In this document: piece by piece, positions 25,744-34,843 of the stretch
Layout of the letters: each line of letters opens with the position of its first letter
Position numbering within the stretch: the stretch's first letter is position 1
DNA from: Bacillota bacterium
Lineage (GTDB): Bacteria > Bacillota > Clostridia > Lachnospirales > Lachnospiraceae
DNA: 64,000 nucleotides
NCBI GenBank assembly: GCA_023411555.1
Contig: JAEYOQ010000057.1
Span: 124,001-188,000, forward strand
Direction of reading: 5' to 3'
The notes under the pieces: generated by a model
What the model saw: only the letters and a program-made list of their open reading frames with translations
Told to the model about the DNA's origin: nothing
Database searches by the model: none
Program-made: the position numbers and the translations under genes

Positions 25744-28263
25744 ATGAAATATGTGGAATATCCGTTATATGCAGAAGGCTATATTAACCGGTTTATGACG
25801 ACCGGAATATTTACAAAGGCTCAGAAATTCACAAAAGCGACCTTGACCGGCAAGGTTAACGAATGGCTAAAATACGGCTTTTCCATTCATGAAAATCCTT
25901 GCAGAAAGGAATTTATTGCAAGGAGGAAAGAAGAGCTTCCCCCTTATATTGATCTAAGTACCATTGGTCCGGAGGAAGAAGTATGTACATTCGGGGAGAG
26001 TAGAAGACTTCATATGTATTTTCCCTTTGGTAATATTGGTATGGAGGAAGCAGGATTTTATTATACGCCTACCTACTTACGGTCCTATAGCTATGCCATA
26101 ATTAAGGCGGAGAAGGAGGGGAAGGTTGAGTTTGAGCTCTCAACCTGCGGTGGTTTGACTCTATGGGTGAATGACCAGCTGATTACAGATTTTACACCCT
26201 TTACAAGAAATATGGTGAAAAGTACTAAGGTTTCCATAAGCCTTAAAAAGGGGGAGAACCGATTTGTCATCTGCCTGGATGATCTGGCTGAGCGTGATAC
26301 GGATTATTATTTCAGAATCAGAAGAATTGGGTCCAACAGGCTTAGTATTTTACTTCCGCTAAAGGACGAGGTTCCGGTAAAACAGCTTAAGAACCTGGAG
26401 GCGATGCTGGAACAGATATGCTTCGAGAAGGAAGCCTATGTCAGCGAACCGGTTAAGCTTCAGATAAGGAACAATACGGATCACACCCTGGATGTCAAGG
26501 TGACCACTACTCCTGGTGATTTTGTTGAGAAGATGATTAACAGCGGAGAGCTTTGTACAAGCAGGGCTTATCACTTGCTAAGGCATCAGAAGTTTTTAGA
26601 GCTGTTTCATTCGGATGAATTACTTCCGGGATATTACTATTTTACAGTGAAGCTTGATTTGTGCGGAATTGAGCTTAAACGTAAGATAGGCAACCAGCTT
26701 GTACGGAGAGACTTTCAGGAATATCAGGAGGAGCAGCTGTCAGCAAGGAAGCAGCATGCACTAGAGATGGTTAAGGAATACGGCATCGACAATGTATTTA
26801 AAGCAGCTGTATTATTTAAGCTTGGAAGGGGCCACGAGAAGGCGGAGCAGATTATACTAGAAGAATTAGAGGGGGTAAGGCTCCGAAGGGATTGCTCTGA
26901 TTTTCATCTGGTAATGATATTATATATTTATCACACCTTCTTTAATCAGCTCTCTGATGGTTTAAAGGCCGAGATAGAGGATACCTTACTTGGCTACCGA
27001 TACTGGATCGATGAACCTGGCGATGATGTTATGTGGTTCTTTAGCGAAAATCATGCTCTTTTATTCCACATCTGTCAGTACCTGGCAGGCCAATATCTAC
27101 CGGAGCAGATTTTTGTTAACAGCGGGCTTACAGGAAAGCAAATACATAAGAAGGCGGCTGGCCTTCTGGAGGAATGGTTTAAAAACTTTTTTGAGGAGTT
27201 TATGACTGAATGGAATTCCAACGCTTACATCCCGATTGATGTATTGGGATTGGGGACCTTATATAATGTAACCGAGCCGGATAGTGATCTGCATCAAAAG
27301 GCGAAAAAAGCGCTGGATATGATTTTCTATACCTTAAGCATCAATGAGCATAAAGGGGTGATTATGACCAGCTTTGGCCGGTCCTATGAAAAGGAGCTGA
27401 AGGGCAATTATAATGCCGGTACTACAGGGTTGCTGCACATAGCTTATAATACCGGTTCCCTGACGCGTGGGTCCATGGGTTATCTGCCATTAATCTTGGG
27501 AGATTATGAAGCTCCCGAAGAATATCGGCAATATATACAGTTATCAGGTACCAAGGAATTAATCCACCAGAATACCCAAGGCTTTGAAAAGCATGTGAAT
27601 CTATATCTATATAAGAATGCGGAGGTACTTCTATCAACAGCGGTAGGCTTTAAACCATATGCTAACGGCTATCAGGAGCATATTGTACAGGCAACCATCG
27701 ATGCCTTGGCCCAGGTATTTATCAATCATCCGGGAGAAGCCCACCCATATGGAAGCGGAAGACCTAATTTTTGGGCAGGAAATGGCTGTTTGCCGATGGC
27801 AATGCAGTATCGTAACCTCAGCATTCTGGTCTTCGACATTTCGGATGCTCATCGGATTGATTATACCCATGCTTATGTTCCTTTATCGGAATTTGATGGG
27901 TATATTGGGGAAAGTCAAGCAATTGTACTAGGGAGGGCCGGAGGCTTCATCGGAGTGAAAGCAATGAACGGTCTCAGGATGCAGGAGAGTGGACCCTGCA
28001 AGCATCGTGAATTTGTAAGCCGTGGTAGACAAAATGTATGGGTGATTAAGGTGGCGCGAAGCAGTGAATATCAGAATCTGGAGGAGTTCTTCCATGCTTT
28101 TAATCAGATTGATATTGAGATGACTGAGGAGAGAGAGGTTACCGTTACAGACCAATCAACGAGTTACCGTATCGATAAAGAGAATACATGTTATGTCAAT
28201 GGAGTAAAAATCTATCAGTATCCTCTTTCTGTGGAAGGGATACTGGAAATAGAAGGAGAATGA
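25744..28263 (+). CDS. Large cytoplasmic protein of unknown family in a pectin-utilisation operon
   Basis: The 839-residue protein has no signal peptide or membrane segment. Residues about 60-210 look like a beta-sandwich or carbohydrate-binding-like segment (FELSTCGGLTLWVNDQLI...RFVICLDDLAERDTDYYFR). Residues about 340-600 are helical and carry WFFSENHALLFHICQYLAGQ (near 430-450) and TEWNSNAYIPIDVLGLGTLYN, a pattern of an (alpha/alpha) toroid similar in style to uronyl hydrolases or lyases. A beta-rich C-terminus follows. I do not recognise a named family. Position between the permeases and a GH105 hydrolase strongly suggests action on imported, probably uronic-acid-containing oligosaccharides. 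It ends 3 nt before the GH105 start. Confidence 0.8.
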   Translation: MKYVEYPLYAEGYINRFMTTGIFTKAQKFTKATLTGKVNEWLKYGFSIHENPCRKEFIARRKEELPPYIDLSTIGPEEEVCTFGESRRLHMYFPFGNIGMEEAGFYYTPTYLRSYSYAIIKAEKEGKVEFELSTCGGLTLWVNDQLITDFTPFTRNMVKSTKVSISLKKGENRFVICLDDLAERDTDYYFRIRRIGSNRLSILLPLKDEVPVKQLKNLEAMLEQICFEKEAYVSEPVKLQIRNNTDHTLDVKVTTTPGDFVEKMINSGELCTSRAYHLLRHQKFLELFHSDELLPGYYYFTVKLDLCGIELKRKIGNQLVRRDFQEYQEEQLSARKQHALEMVKEYGIDNVFKAAVLFKLGRGHEKAEQIILEELEGVRLRRDCSDFHLVMILYIYHTFFNQLSDGLKAEIEDTLLGYRYWIDEPGDDVMWFFSENHALLFHICQYLAGQYLPEQIFVNSGLTGKQIHKKAAGLLEEWFKNFFEEFMTEWNSNAYIPIDVLGLGTLYNVTEPDSDLHQKAKKALDMIFYTLSINEHKGVIMTSFGRSYEKELKGNYNAGTTGLLHIAYNTGSLTRGSMGYLPLILGDYEAPEEYRQYIQLSGTKELIHQNTQGFEKHVNLYLYKNAEVLLSTAVGFKPYANGYQEHIVQATIDALAQVFINHPGEAHPYGSGRPNFWAGNGCLPMAMQYRNLSILVFDISDAHRIDYTHAYVPLSEFDGYIGESQAIVLGRAGGFIGVKAMNGLRMQESGPCKHREFVSRGRQNVWVIKVARSSEYQNLEEFFHAFNQIDIEMTEEREVTVTDQSTSYRIDKENTCYVNGVKIYQYPLSVEGILEIEGE

Positions 28264-28265
28264 AA

Positions 28266-29348
28266 ATGATGATTAACCGTAGTAAGCTAGAGGAAACATT
28301 GAAGCTTGTTGCAAACAGAATGATGACCTTAAAAAATAATGGTATGGAAGAGAAATTCCCGGTTAGTCTGATTGATATTGATTGCTGGGAATGGCCTCAG
28401 GGGGTCGGACTCTTTGGCTTGTATAAGTATTATACAATTAGTAAGAATCAGGAAATACTAGACTTTTTGTTTCAATGGTTTGATCATCGTATCGAGGAGG
28501 GGATATCAGAAAAGAATGTAAATACAACGGCTCCCATGCTCACTCTGGCATATCTTTATGAGATTAGTGGTAAGGAAAGCTATCTTCGTCTTATTGAAGA
28601 ATGGGTTGACTGGATTATGGTGGACAAGCAACTCATTCGTACCGGTGATGACTGTTTTCAGCATATGATTACCGGTGATCCCAATGATGGTGAGATCCTA
28701 ATTGATACAATCTTTATGACCCTGTTGTTTCTTGCAAAGGCCGGTAATATTCTTAATAGAAAAGAATGTATCAATGAAGTGAATTATCAGATCTTGAATC
28801 ATATTAAATATCTCTTCGACAAAAAAGCCGGACTATTTTACCATGGTTATAATTTTAACTTTAATCATAACTACGGGGAAGTTCATTGGGGACGGGGGAA
28901 TAGCTGGTTTACGGTTGCTGTTATGGAATTGTTGTCTGAGGTAACATTGGACCCTGCCTTGAAAAGATATTTCCTAAGTGTCTTTAAAGCACAGGCTAAG
29001 GCCTTGAAGCAATATGCAGATCCGGAAACGGGTCTCTGGCATACCGTTATTGATGATGAGACCTCTTACATTGAGATATCAGGAAGTGCAGCATTTTTGT
29101 GTGGCATCATGCAAGGCGTCAGAGCAGGGATACTGGACAGCGGGGATTATGGTGAATTGATAGATAAAGCTGTGGTACATATCATGAATTATATAGCAGA
29201 GGATGGAACGATTCTTAATGTATCCTATGGAACTCCGATTGGAAGCTCGAAGGATTTTTATAAGGAGATACCTTGCTGTCCCATGACCTATGGGCAAGCG
29301 CTCATGATTTTATTTTTGCAGGAAGCAATGACGGAATACTGGTATTAG
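28266..29348 (+). CDS. GH105 unsaturated rhamnogalacturonyl/glucuronyl hydrolase
   Basis: The 360-residue protein belongs to GH105 (YteR/YesR family), cytoplasmic enzymes that remove the unsaturated uronic acid left by pectin lyases. Asp147 in EILIDTIFM sits where YteR has its catalytic Asp143, and HWGRGNSWF (Trp208 onward) is the conserved sugar-binding block. The fold is an (alpha/alpha)6 barrel and length is normal. ATG 28266 is favoured because GGAG lies 8 nt upstream; ATG 28260 overlaps the previous stop codon and is too near the ribosome site. It is transcribed with the upstream genes. The substrate may be unsaturated galacturonyl-rhamnose. Confidence 0.88.
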   Translation: MMINRSKLEETLKLVANRMMTLKNNGMEEKFPVSLIDIDCWEWPQGVGLFGLYKYYTISKNQEILDFLFQWFDHRIEEGISEKNVNTTAPMLTLAYLYEISGKESYLRLIEEWVDWIMVDKQLIRTGDDCFQHMITGDPNDGEILIDTIFMTLLFLAKAGNILNRKECINEVNYQILNHIKYLFDKKAGLFYHGYNFNFNHNYGEVHWGRGNSWFTVAVMELLSEVTLDPALKRYFLSVFKAQAKALKQYADPETGLWHTVIDDETSYIEISGSAAFLCGIMQGVRAGILDSGDYGELIDKAVVHIMNYIAEDGTILNVSYGTPIGSSKDFYKEIPCCPMTYGQALMILFLQEAMTEYWY

Positions 29349-29362
29349 AAAGAAGGGCTGTT

Positions 29363-30298
29363 ATGAATGTAAAAGAACGTGTCTTTTTTGAGAAATTCGA
29401 ATCTTTATACTACTTCCATGGAAGTACACAAAACTGGATGATGCAGGATTTTCATTTTCATAATCAGTATGAAATTATGTTGTTTTTAAATGATGGGGCG
29501 ACACTGGAAGTGGGAAGCCGTATCTATAATGTCAAAGCAGGTGACTTATTTCTTCTTAATAATAAAGAGTATCATAGGACGACAGGTGCGGCAGGTAAAC
29601 CTCATGACCGATATGTGCTTATGTTTGAACCTGAGCTGCTCCAAAGCATGTCAAGCGCTTTTGGTTATGCTTTTGACATATTCTTTGAAAATCGTCCGGC
29701 GGATTTTATACATAGGCTTCATCTGACAAAGGCAAACCGGGCAAAGGTGGAGAAGCTTCTGTGTAAGGTAGAGGAACTCATCAATGCAGGGGTTGATGAT
29801 TGTACTAAGGTAAAACTGAAGCTGGCGATCTTGGCGTTGATTACAACAATCAATGAAATGTATGAATTCTTTATAAAGGAGCAGGAGACTCAGGAGGACT
29901 ATATCGGAACCTCCTCAGAGATTAGGAATGAGGATAAGAATAGTGTAGTTTTCAAGAAGCCTGTTCTGAATCGTGAGAGAATTGATCAGATCAAAAAGTA
30001 CATTAGTACTCATGTAGAAGAAAAGATGGAATTGGATGATATTGCCAAGAAATTCTATATCAGCCGTTATTATCTTAGCCACTATTTCAAAAGAGAAACC
30101 GGATTTACCCTTGCGCAGTACATAACCAATCAGAAAATTGCCGCAGCAAAGGCCCTGTTAAAGAAAGGCTATTCCGTTACCGATGTAGCCATTAATCTTT
30201 CCTATAACAGTGACAGCCATTTTATATCAGTATTTAAAAAGAGCAGTGGAATTACACCAAAGCAATACTCTAAAGAGCAAAAAGACAATATTGCTTGA
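29363..30298 (+). CDS. AraC-family transcriptional regulator
   Basis: The 311-residue protein has a cupin-like sensor domain at about residues 15-120 (HFHNQYEIMLFLNDGATLEVG...AGDLFLLNNKEYHRT) and two C-terminal AraC helix-turn-helix motifs at about 210-305 (LDDIAKKFYISRYYLSHYFKRETG and YSVTDVAINLSYNSDSHFISVFKK). It probably senses an oligosaccharide and activates the surrounding transport and hydrolase genes. ATG 29363 follows GAAGGGC; an upstream in-frame ATG at 29273 lies inside the GH105 gene. It sits 14 nt after GH105 in the same transcript, so feedback control is likely. Confidence 0.92.
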   Translation: MNVKERVFFEKFESLYYFHGSTQNWMMQDFHFHNQYEIMLFLNDGATLEVGSRIYNVKAGDLFLLNNKEYHRTTGAAGKPHDRYVLMFEPELLQSMSSAFGYAFDIFFENRPADFIHRLHLTKANRAKVEKLLCKVEELINAGVDDCTKVKLKLAILALITTINEMYEFFIKEQETQEDYIGTSSEIRNEDKNSVVFKKPVLNRERIDQIKKYISTHVEEKMELDDIAKKFYISRYYLSHYFKRETGFTLAQYITNQKIAAAKALLKKGYSVTDVAINLSYNSDSHFISVFKKSSGITPKQYSKEQKDNIA

Positions 30299-30337
30299 TT
30301 TTTTAATTGATATTTGTAATTTTTTGTGCAAATTATC

Positions 30338-30346
30338 TGATAAAAT
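30338..30346 (+). promoter_or_regulatory. Extended -10 upstream of the sugar-binding protein gene
   Basis: TGA-TAAAAT (30338-30346) lies about 30 nt before the ATG at 30378. As at the start of the locus, no good -35 is visible. A separate, stronger promoter for the binding protein would fit its need for excess over the permeases. Confidence 0.35.
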
Positions 30347-30377
30347 AGTGCTATCAAGAGAAAAGGAGAGGTAACTT

Positions 30378-31628
30378 ATGAAAAAATGGATAGCGTTGTT
30401 ACTAATTGTAGTCATGTCTATGGGGTTAATGACTGGTTGCTCAGGTACAGCAGCAAATAAGACCAAAACTCTGGATGTTGTTTGGTTCAGCGATGGCAAA
30501 GAGGGCGAATCCTTTATGCGCCTGGCAGAAAAGTATATGGAGGAGCATAAAAACATAAAAATTGAACTAATTGAAGTTCCTTATGCAGACCTTGAAAGCA
30601 AGCTAAAAAACATGATCAACGGTAAAGAAGCCCCTGCATTAGCACGTCTGACTAATCTCGGACCCTTCCAAAATCAACTTTTGGATTTATCAGAGCATGT
30701 ATCAAATAAGGACGCCTTTGTGAATAGCTTTGGGGAAGGCTTGAAATTCGTATATGACAATAAGATCCTTGCAGCTCCGATGGATGTTACCGCTAATGGC
30801 CTAATCTATAATAAGACGGCTTTCGATAAGGCCGGAGTGAAGGTACCTGAGACTCCAGATGATGTCTGGACCTGGGATGAGTGGAAGGAAGCCATGAAGA
30901 CAGTTATGGAAAAGGGCGGTGTGAAATATGGCTTAGTATTTGACAAGTCCCCCCACAGATTTACCACTCTTTTGTATGAAGCAGGCGGAAGCATGCTGAC
31001 TGAGGATTTAAAGGCATCTAATTTTAATACCCCTCAAACAAAGAGAGCGGTTACCTTCTTTAAAGAATTACATGACGAAAAGATTATTCCCGATTCTGTA
31101 TGGCTCGGTTCTGAGAATCCCAATAATATGTTCCGTACCGGTCAGGTAGCGATGCATTTTGCAGGAAGCTGGATGGTTGCTAACTATAAGGATGAGATTA
31201 CAGATTTTGAATGGGGAGTTACCTACCTTCCCAAGGAAGCACAGCGCTCAAGTGTTCCCGGAGGAAAATATCTGGCTGCGTTCCAGAATACCGGTGTAGA
31301 AAAAGAAGCTGCAGAATTTATCGAATGGATATCAAAGGCTGAGAACAATGCAGTTTATTGTACAGAAAATAGTTATCTTTCTCAGGTGAAGGGAAATGAG
31401 AAGCTTTTCTACGATTATGGTTTTGAATTATTCTCAGTCTTTTCAAACGATCTGTCATCAACTGGTAAACAGCCTGGAGCAGAATGGGGTTATCAAGCAT
31501 TTACAGGCGCAGTTCAGGGTGAGATCAGAGACCGACTGATTGATGTACTAGCAGGAAAACTTAGTGTGGATGATTATCTGGTACATATAGACACATTTAT
31601 CACGGATACTTTGAAAGACCTTCAATAA
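30378..31628 (+). CDS. Sugar ABC transporter substrate-binding lipoprotein
   Basis: The 416-residue protein has a lipoprotein signal peptide with lipobox LMTGC (Cys21) and the fold of family 1 extracellular solute-binding proteins. VVWFSDGKEGESFMRLAEKY is at the N-terminus, and a hinge-region segment RTGQVAMHFAGSWMVANY lies near residue 255. It captures oligosaccharides outside the cell and delivers them to the two CUT1 permeases encoded upstream. Length is normal. The gene is separated from the AraC regulator by 79 nt and closed by a terminator. Confidence 0.93.
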   Translation: MKKWIALLLIVVMSMGLMTGCSGTAANKTKTLDVVWFSDGKEGESFMRLAEKYMEEHKNIKIELIEVPYADLESKLKNMINGKEAPALARLTNLGPFQNQLLDLSEHVSNKDAFVNSFGEGLKFVYDNKILAAPMDVTANGLIYNKTAFDKAGVKVPETPDDVWTWDEWKEAMKTVMEKGGVKYGLVFDKSPHRFTTLLYEAGGSMLTEDLKASNFNTPQTKRAVTFFKELHDEKIIPDSVWLGSENPNNMFRTGQVAMHFAGSWMVANYKDEITDFEWGVTYLPKEAQRSSVPGGKYLAAFQNTGVEKEAAEFIEWISKAENNAVYCTENSYLSQVKGNEKLFYDYGFELFSVFSNDLSSTGKQPGAEWGYQAFTGAVQGEIRDRLIDVLAGKLSVDDYLVHIDTFITDTLKDLQ

Positions 31629-31642
31629 TCATTACTTTGTGA

Positions 31643-31668
31643 GGGGACGGTAATGCCGTCTCCTTTTT
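31643..31668 (+). terminator. Terminator after the sugar-binding protein gene
   Basis: GGGGACGG pairs with CCGTCTCC (one G-T pair) around a TAATG loop, followed by TTTTT. Confidence 0.85.
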
Positions 31669-31851
31669 ATATGATTAGCCGATCTTACAGAACTAAAATT
31701 CTGACAATATGAATACACACACAGCGATATTCACATTCATAAGTTAAGATTGCCTTTTGACACCCTAATCTATGATTGTAAAGTAATCGGGCTTTGTTAA
31801 GCAAGCTGATACTTTGTTCACCTATTTTATAATAACAGGAGGAGTTACTTC

Positions 31852-34353
31852 ATGAAAATATGTACAAGGATAGAAAGAGTGGAGAAAATAGATAATTATT
31901 TCTCTGTTATGACTGACGGAACAGAATTGAGAATCTGGTTTTTGACGGACTCCATTGTACGTATTCGAGCTGGCTTTGATGGAGACTTTGCTGAAGAATC
32001 ATATAGTCTGGTTATGACAGCGTGGGACGACAGGATGGATGAGTTACTGAAGCAGGAACGAAGAAGAATTATCGCAGCGGATGCAGTTCTGATGGATTAT
32101 CCGGACTCTACAGTACTTCAGGGAGGTCTTTTAAAGGTTGTTCTGCAAAAGGACCCCTTCTGTATTCAGATCTATGATCAGGAGGGGACAAAACTCCATG
32201 CGGACATCACTGATCTGGCTTATATGGAGGATAGTAATCATCGTCGTATCCATACTAGTGAGATTTCCCCCTCCGATTGCTTCTATGGTTTTGGAGAAAA
32301 AACCGGTAAGATTAATAAGACCGGTGAATATATGTCCATGAGTCCTAAGGATGCGATGGGATACGATCCTATAAAGACGGATTCTCTCTACAAACACATT
32401 CCCTTCTATATTAAACTGAATCGTGAAACTAAGAAGGCGGTCGGATATTTTTATCACAATACTTACGAATGTGATTTTGATATGGGACGTGCGAAAAGTA
32501 ACTATTGGAAACCTCATAGTCGCTACCGTACCGATGGTGGCGATATTGACCTCTTCTTCATCGCCGGTCCTACAATACGCGAGGTAATTAAGCGTTACAC
32601 TGATCTAACCGGTAAATCGGCTATGTTGCCGCGCTACGCATTGGGATATCTAGGCTCTTCTATGTATTATCCAGAGTTGGAGATGGACTGTGATACTGCA
32701 ATCATAGACTTCATAGATACCACAAAGGAGGAAAGAATCCCGGTAGACGGTTTTCATCTGTCCTCCGGTTATACTGTACAGGAAACCTCAGAGGGCAATA
32801 AACGTTGTGTCTTTACCTGGAATTATAAGCGCTTTTCTGATCCGGAGAAATTCTTCTCTGAGATGAGGAAGAGAGGGATATGCGTTACGCCCAATGTGAA
32901 ACCCGGTATTTTATTGCTGCATCCTGATTTAGTAAAGATGAAGGACATGGATATCTTTGTTAAGGACAGTCAAGGGAAAGATCCTGGGATTGGAACCTGG
33001 TGGGGGGGAAAGGGAGTTTTCGCGGATTTTACAAAGCCCGTAACCCGTAAGGTTTGGAAAACCATGCTACAGCAGAATGTGCTTGAGATGGGTACCAGTT
33101 CCGTGTGGAATGATAACTGTGAATATGACAGTCTGATCGATAAAGACTGTATCTGTGATTTTGAGGGTAAAAAGGGAACAATCGGACAGTTAAAAGCAGT
33201 GATGGCAAATCTAATGTGTCAGGTTACGGAGGAAGCCATTAGCGAGACATTTCCCAATACTCGTCCTTATATTGTATGTCGTTCCGGTCATGCTGGTATC
33301 CAACGATATGCACAGACCTGGGCAGGGGATAATTTGACTTGTTGGGAAGCCTTAAAATATAACATTGCAACGATACTCGGTATGAGTTTGTCCGGAGTAG
33401 CGAATCAAGGCTGTGATGTAGGAGGATTTTTTGGTCCCTCACCGGAGGCTGAGCTCCTTGTGAGATGGGTTCAAAATGGTATCTTTCAACCCAGATTTTC
33501 GGTACACTCGGTTAACACAGATAATACGGTGACAGAGCCATGGATGTATAGCGACTGTACTAATTACATAAGGAAAGCGATTCAGTTCCGCTACCGCTTA
33601 ATACCATATCTATATTCCTTAATGGAGCATGCCTATGAGACCGGATTGCCAATGATGGAGCCTTTATTCTCTGTATTTCAACAGGATGAGGCCTGCTATG
33701 ACGAGGGAGTAGATTTTATGGTGGGTGATTCCCTACTAGTGGCCAATGTTGTAGAGAAAGGAGCACAATACAGGACGGTATACTTACCCAAAGGGGAATG
33801 TTTCTATGACTTTTATACCAGAACACCCTATCAAGGCGGACAGACAATTACGGTTCCGGTCAATCTGGGGAGCATTCCTCTGTTCCTTCGCGGAGGTTCC
33901 ATTCTACCTATGGCATTACATCAGCTGGATAACCTGCAGACTCAACAGGTTGATAGTATACATCTGCTATGTGCAGATGATCATGATGGTTATTTCTGCC
34001 TCTATGAGGACGACGGACACTCATTGGAATACCAAGAGAAGAATTATCTCAAAACACATATTAGGATGACAACCGGTCTTCATACGGTGCTTAAGTTTGA
34101 AGGTGAGGGACGGTATAGAACGAAGGTTGAAAATATGTATATTGATATGGTTCATCCGGATAAAGCACCTTACTGGGTAAAGGTGAATGGTAACCTGCTC
34201 CCTCATCATCTTTACCGGCCTAGATTTGAGGAGGCGGATTATGGCTGGTATTATAGTCAGAGATTGAAATCCATTCAGATTAAATATCCGAATCCAAAGA
34301 AGGATTACAGCGTAGATATCTCCTATGAAAAATTCGATATGATCGGTATGTAA
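31852..34353 (+). CDS. GH31 alpha-glycosidase
   Basis: The 833-residue protein is a glycoside hydrolase family 31 enzyme. The nucleophile Asp421 lies in WNDNCEY and the acid/base Asp493 in WAGDNLT. The N-terminal beta-sandwich (CFYGFGEKTGKINKTGEYMSM near residue 143) and C-terminal beta domains are both present. There is no signal peptide, so it acts in the cytoplasm. GH31 includes alpha-glucosidases, alpha-xylosidases and alpha-glucosyltransferases; the WNDNCEY variant does not let me choose among them. ATG 31852 follows AGGAGGAG. It lies 223 nt after the transport locus and probably helps degrade the same imported oligosaccharides, though it has its own transcript. Confidence 0.9.
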   Translation: MKICTRIERVEKIDNYFSVMTDGTELRIWFLTDSIVRIRAGFDGDFAEESYSLVMTAWDDRMDELLKQERRRIIAADAVLMDYPDSTVLQGGLLKVVLQKDPFCIQIYDQEGTKLHADITDLAYMEDSNHRRIHTSEISPSDCFYGFGEKTGKINKTGEYMSMSPKDAMGYDPIKTDSLYKHIPFYIKLNRETKKAVGYFYHNTYECDFDMGRAKSNYWKPHSRYRTDGGDIDLFFIAGPTIREVIKRYTDLTGKSAMLPRYALGYLGSSMYYPELEMDCDTAIIDFIDTTKEERIPVDGFHLSSGYTVQETSEGNKRCVFTWNYKRFSDPEKFFSEMRKRGICVTPNVKPGILLLHPDLVKMKDMDIFVKDSQGKDPGIGTWWGGKGVFADFTKPVTRKVWKTMLQQNVLEMGTSSVWNDNCEYDSLIDKDCICDFEGKKGTIGQLKAVMANLMCQVTEEAISETFPNTRPYIVCRSGHAGIQRYAQTWAGDNLTCWEALKYNIATILGMSLSGVANQGCDVGGFFGPSPEAELLVRWVQNGIFQPRFSVHSVNTDNTVTEPWMYSDCTNYIRKAIQFRYRLIPYLYSLMEHAYETGLPMMEPLFSVFQQDEACYDEGVDFMVGDSLLVANVVEKGAQYRTVYLPKGECFYDFYTRTPYQGGQTITVPVNLGSIPLFLRGGSILPMALHQLDNLQTQQVDSIHLLCADDHDGYFCLYEDDGHSLEYQEKNYLKTHIRMTTGLHTVLKFEGEGRYRTKVENMYIDMVHPDKAPYWVKVNGNLLPHHLYRPRFEEADYGWYYSQRLKSIQIKYPNPKKDYSVDISYEKFDMIGM

Positions 34354-34382
34354 GGGAATATATTAAAATTGTTGCTAATAAA

Positions 34383-34476
34383 GGGGATGTTTCAAAATAT
34401 AAGTTAGTACTGCAGGAAAGGATGACATGCGTGTTGTCCTTTCCTGCTTCTATACTATACATTTTGAAACAGCCCC
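34383..34476. terminator. Two-storey palindromic terminator, second copy
   Basis: The outer arms are GGGGATGTTTCAAAAT (34383-34398) and ATTTTGAAACAGCCCC (34461-34476). The inner stem is GCAGGAAAGGA with TCCTTTCCTGC (34412-34447), around ACATGCGTGT. Size and layout match 10946-11040, and the ACATGC(A/G)TGT centre is shared. It lies between convergent genes. Confidence 0.7.
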
Positions 34477-34505
34477 TTAATAATTCATTCAGCCATCTCT
34501 GTACG

Positions 34506-34709
34506 CTATTCATATTTTGTCTCATAGGGTTCATCCTGCTGGAAACGATAATATTTGATTATATTGCCGCTGATACACTTGAAGACTCTATCAACATTCA
34601 AATCCGGGTCCCAAACATATGGCATAGAATCATACATCGACCAGCGTTCCCCCAACGTCTCGTCGTAGGGATTCACCTTTGGAGTATTCTCGGTTATTCT
34701 GGTATCCAC
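34506..34709 (-). CDS. Small hypothetical protein
   Basis: A 67-residue frame starts with GTG at 34709, placed 5 nt after GAGAGGTG. A longer frame to 34784 lacks a ribosome site. The product is hydrophilic, rich in Tyr, Asp and Pro, with the segment RWSMYDSMPYVWDPDLNVDRVFKC and an acidic end. No membrane segment or metal-binding pattern is evident, and I recognise no family. It lies alone between the GH31 gene and the calcium ATPase gene. Composition looks protein-like rather than random, but evidence is limited. Confidence 0.45.
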   Translation of the reverse strand: MDTRITENTPKVNPYDETLGERWSMYDSMPYVWDPDLNVDRVFKCISGNIIKYYRFQQDEPYETKYE

Positions 34710-34843
34710 GTCAACACCTCTCAAAATAGTTGTCCTAGTAATAGTATAATTATATACTATATAACGATTCTTGAGGGATTTCAAGTGGTTCTATGGACTA
34801 AACAATAAAAACCTTGAGAATACTCACAACTAATAGCAATTAC

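Noticed and set aside
34422..34808. Plus-strand ORF of 128 codons
   Set aside because: It covers the two-storey terminator and runs antisense to the small minus-strand gene. It lacks a ribosome site and its protein looks random.
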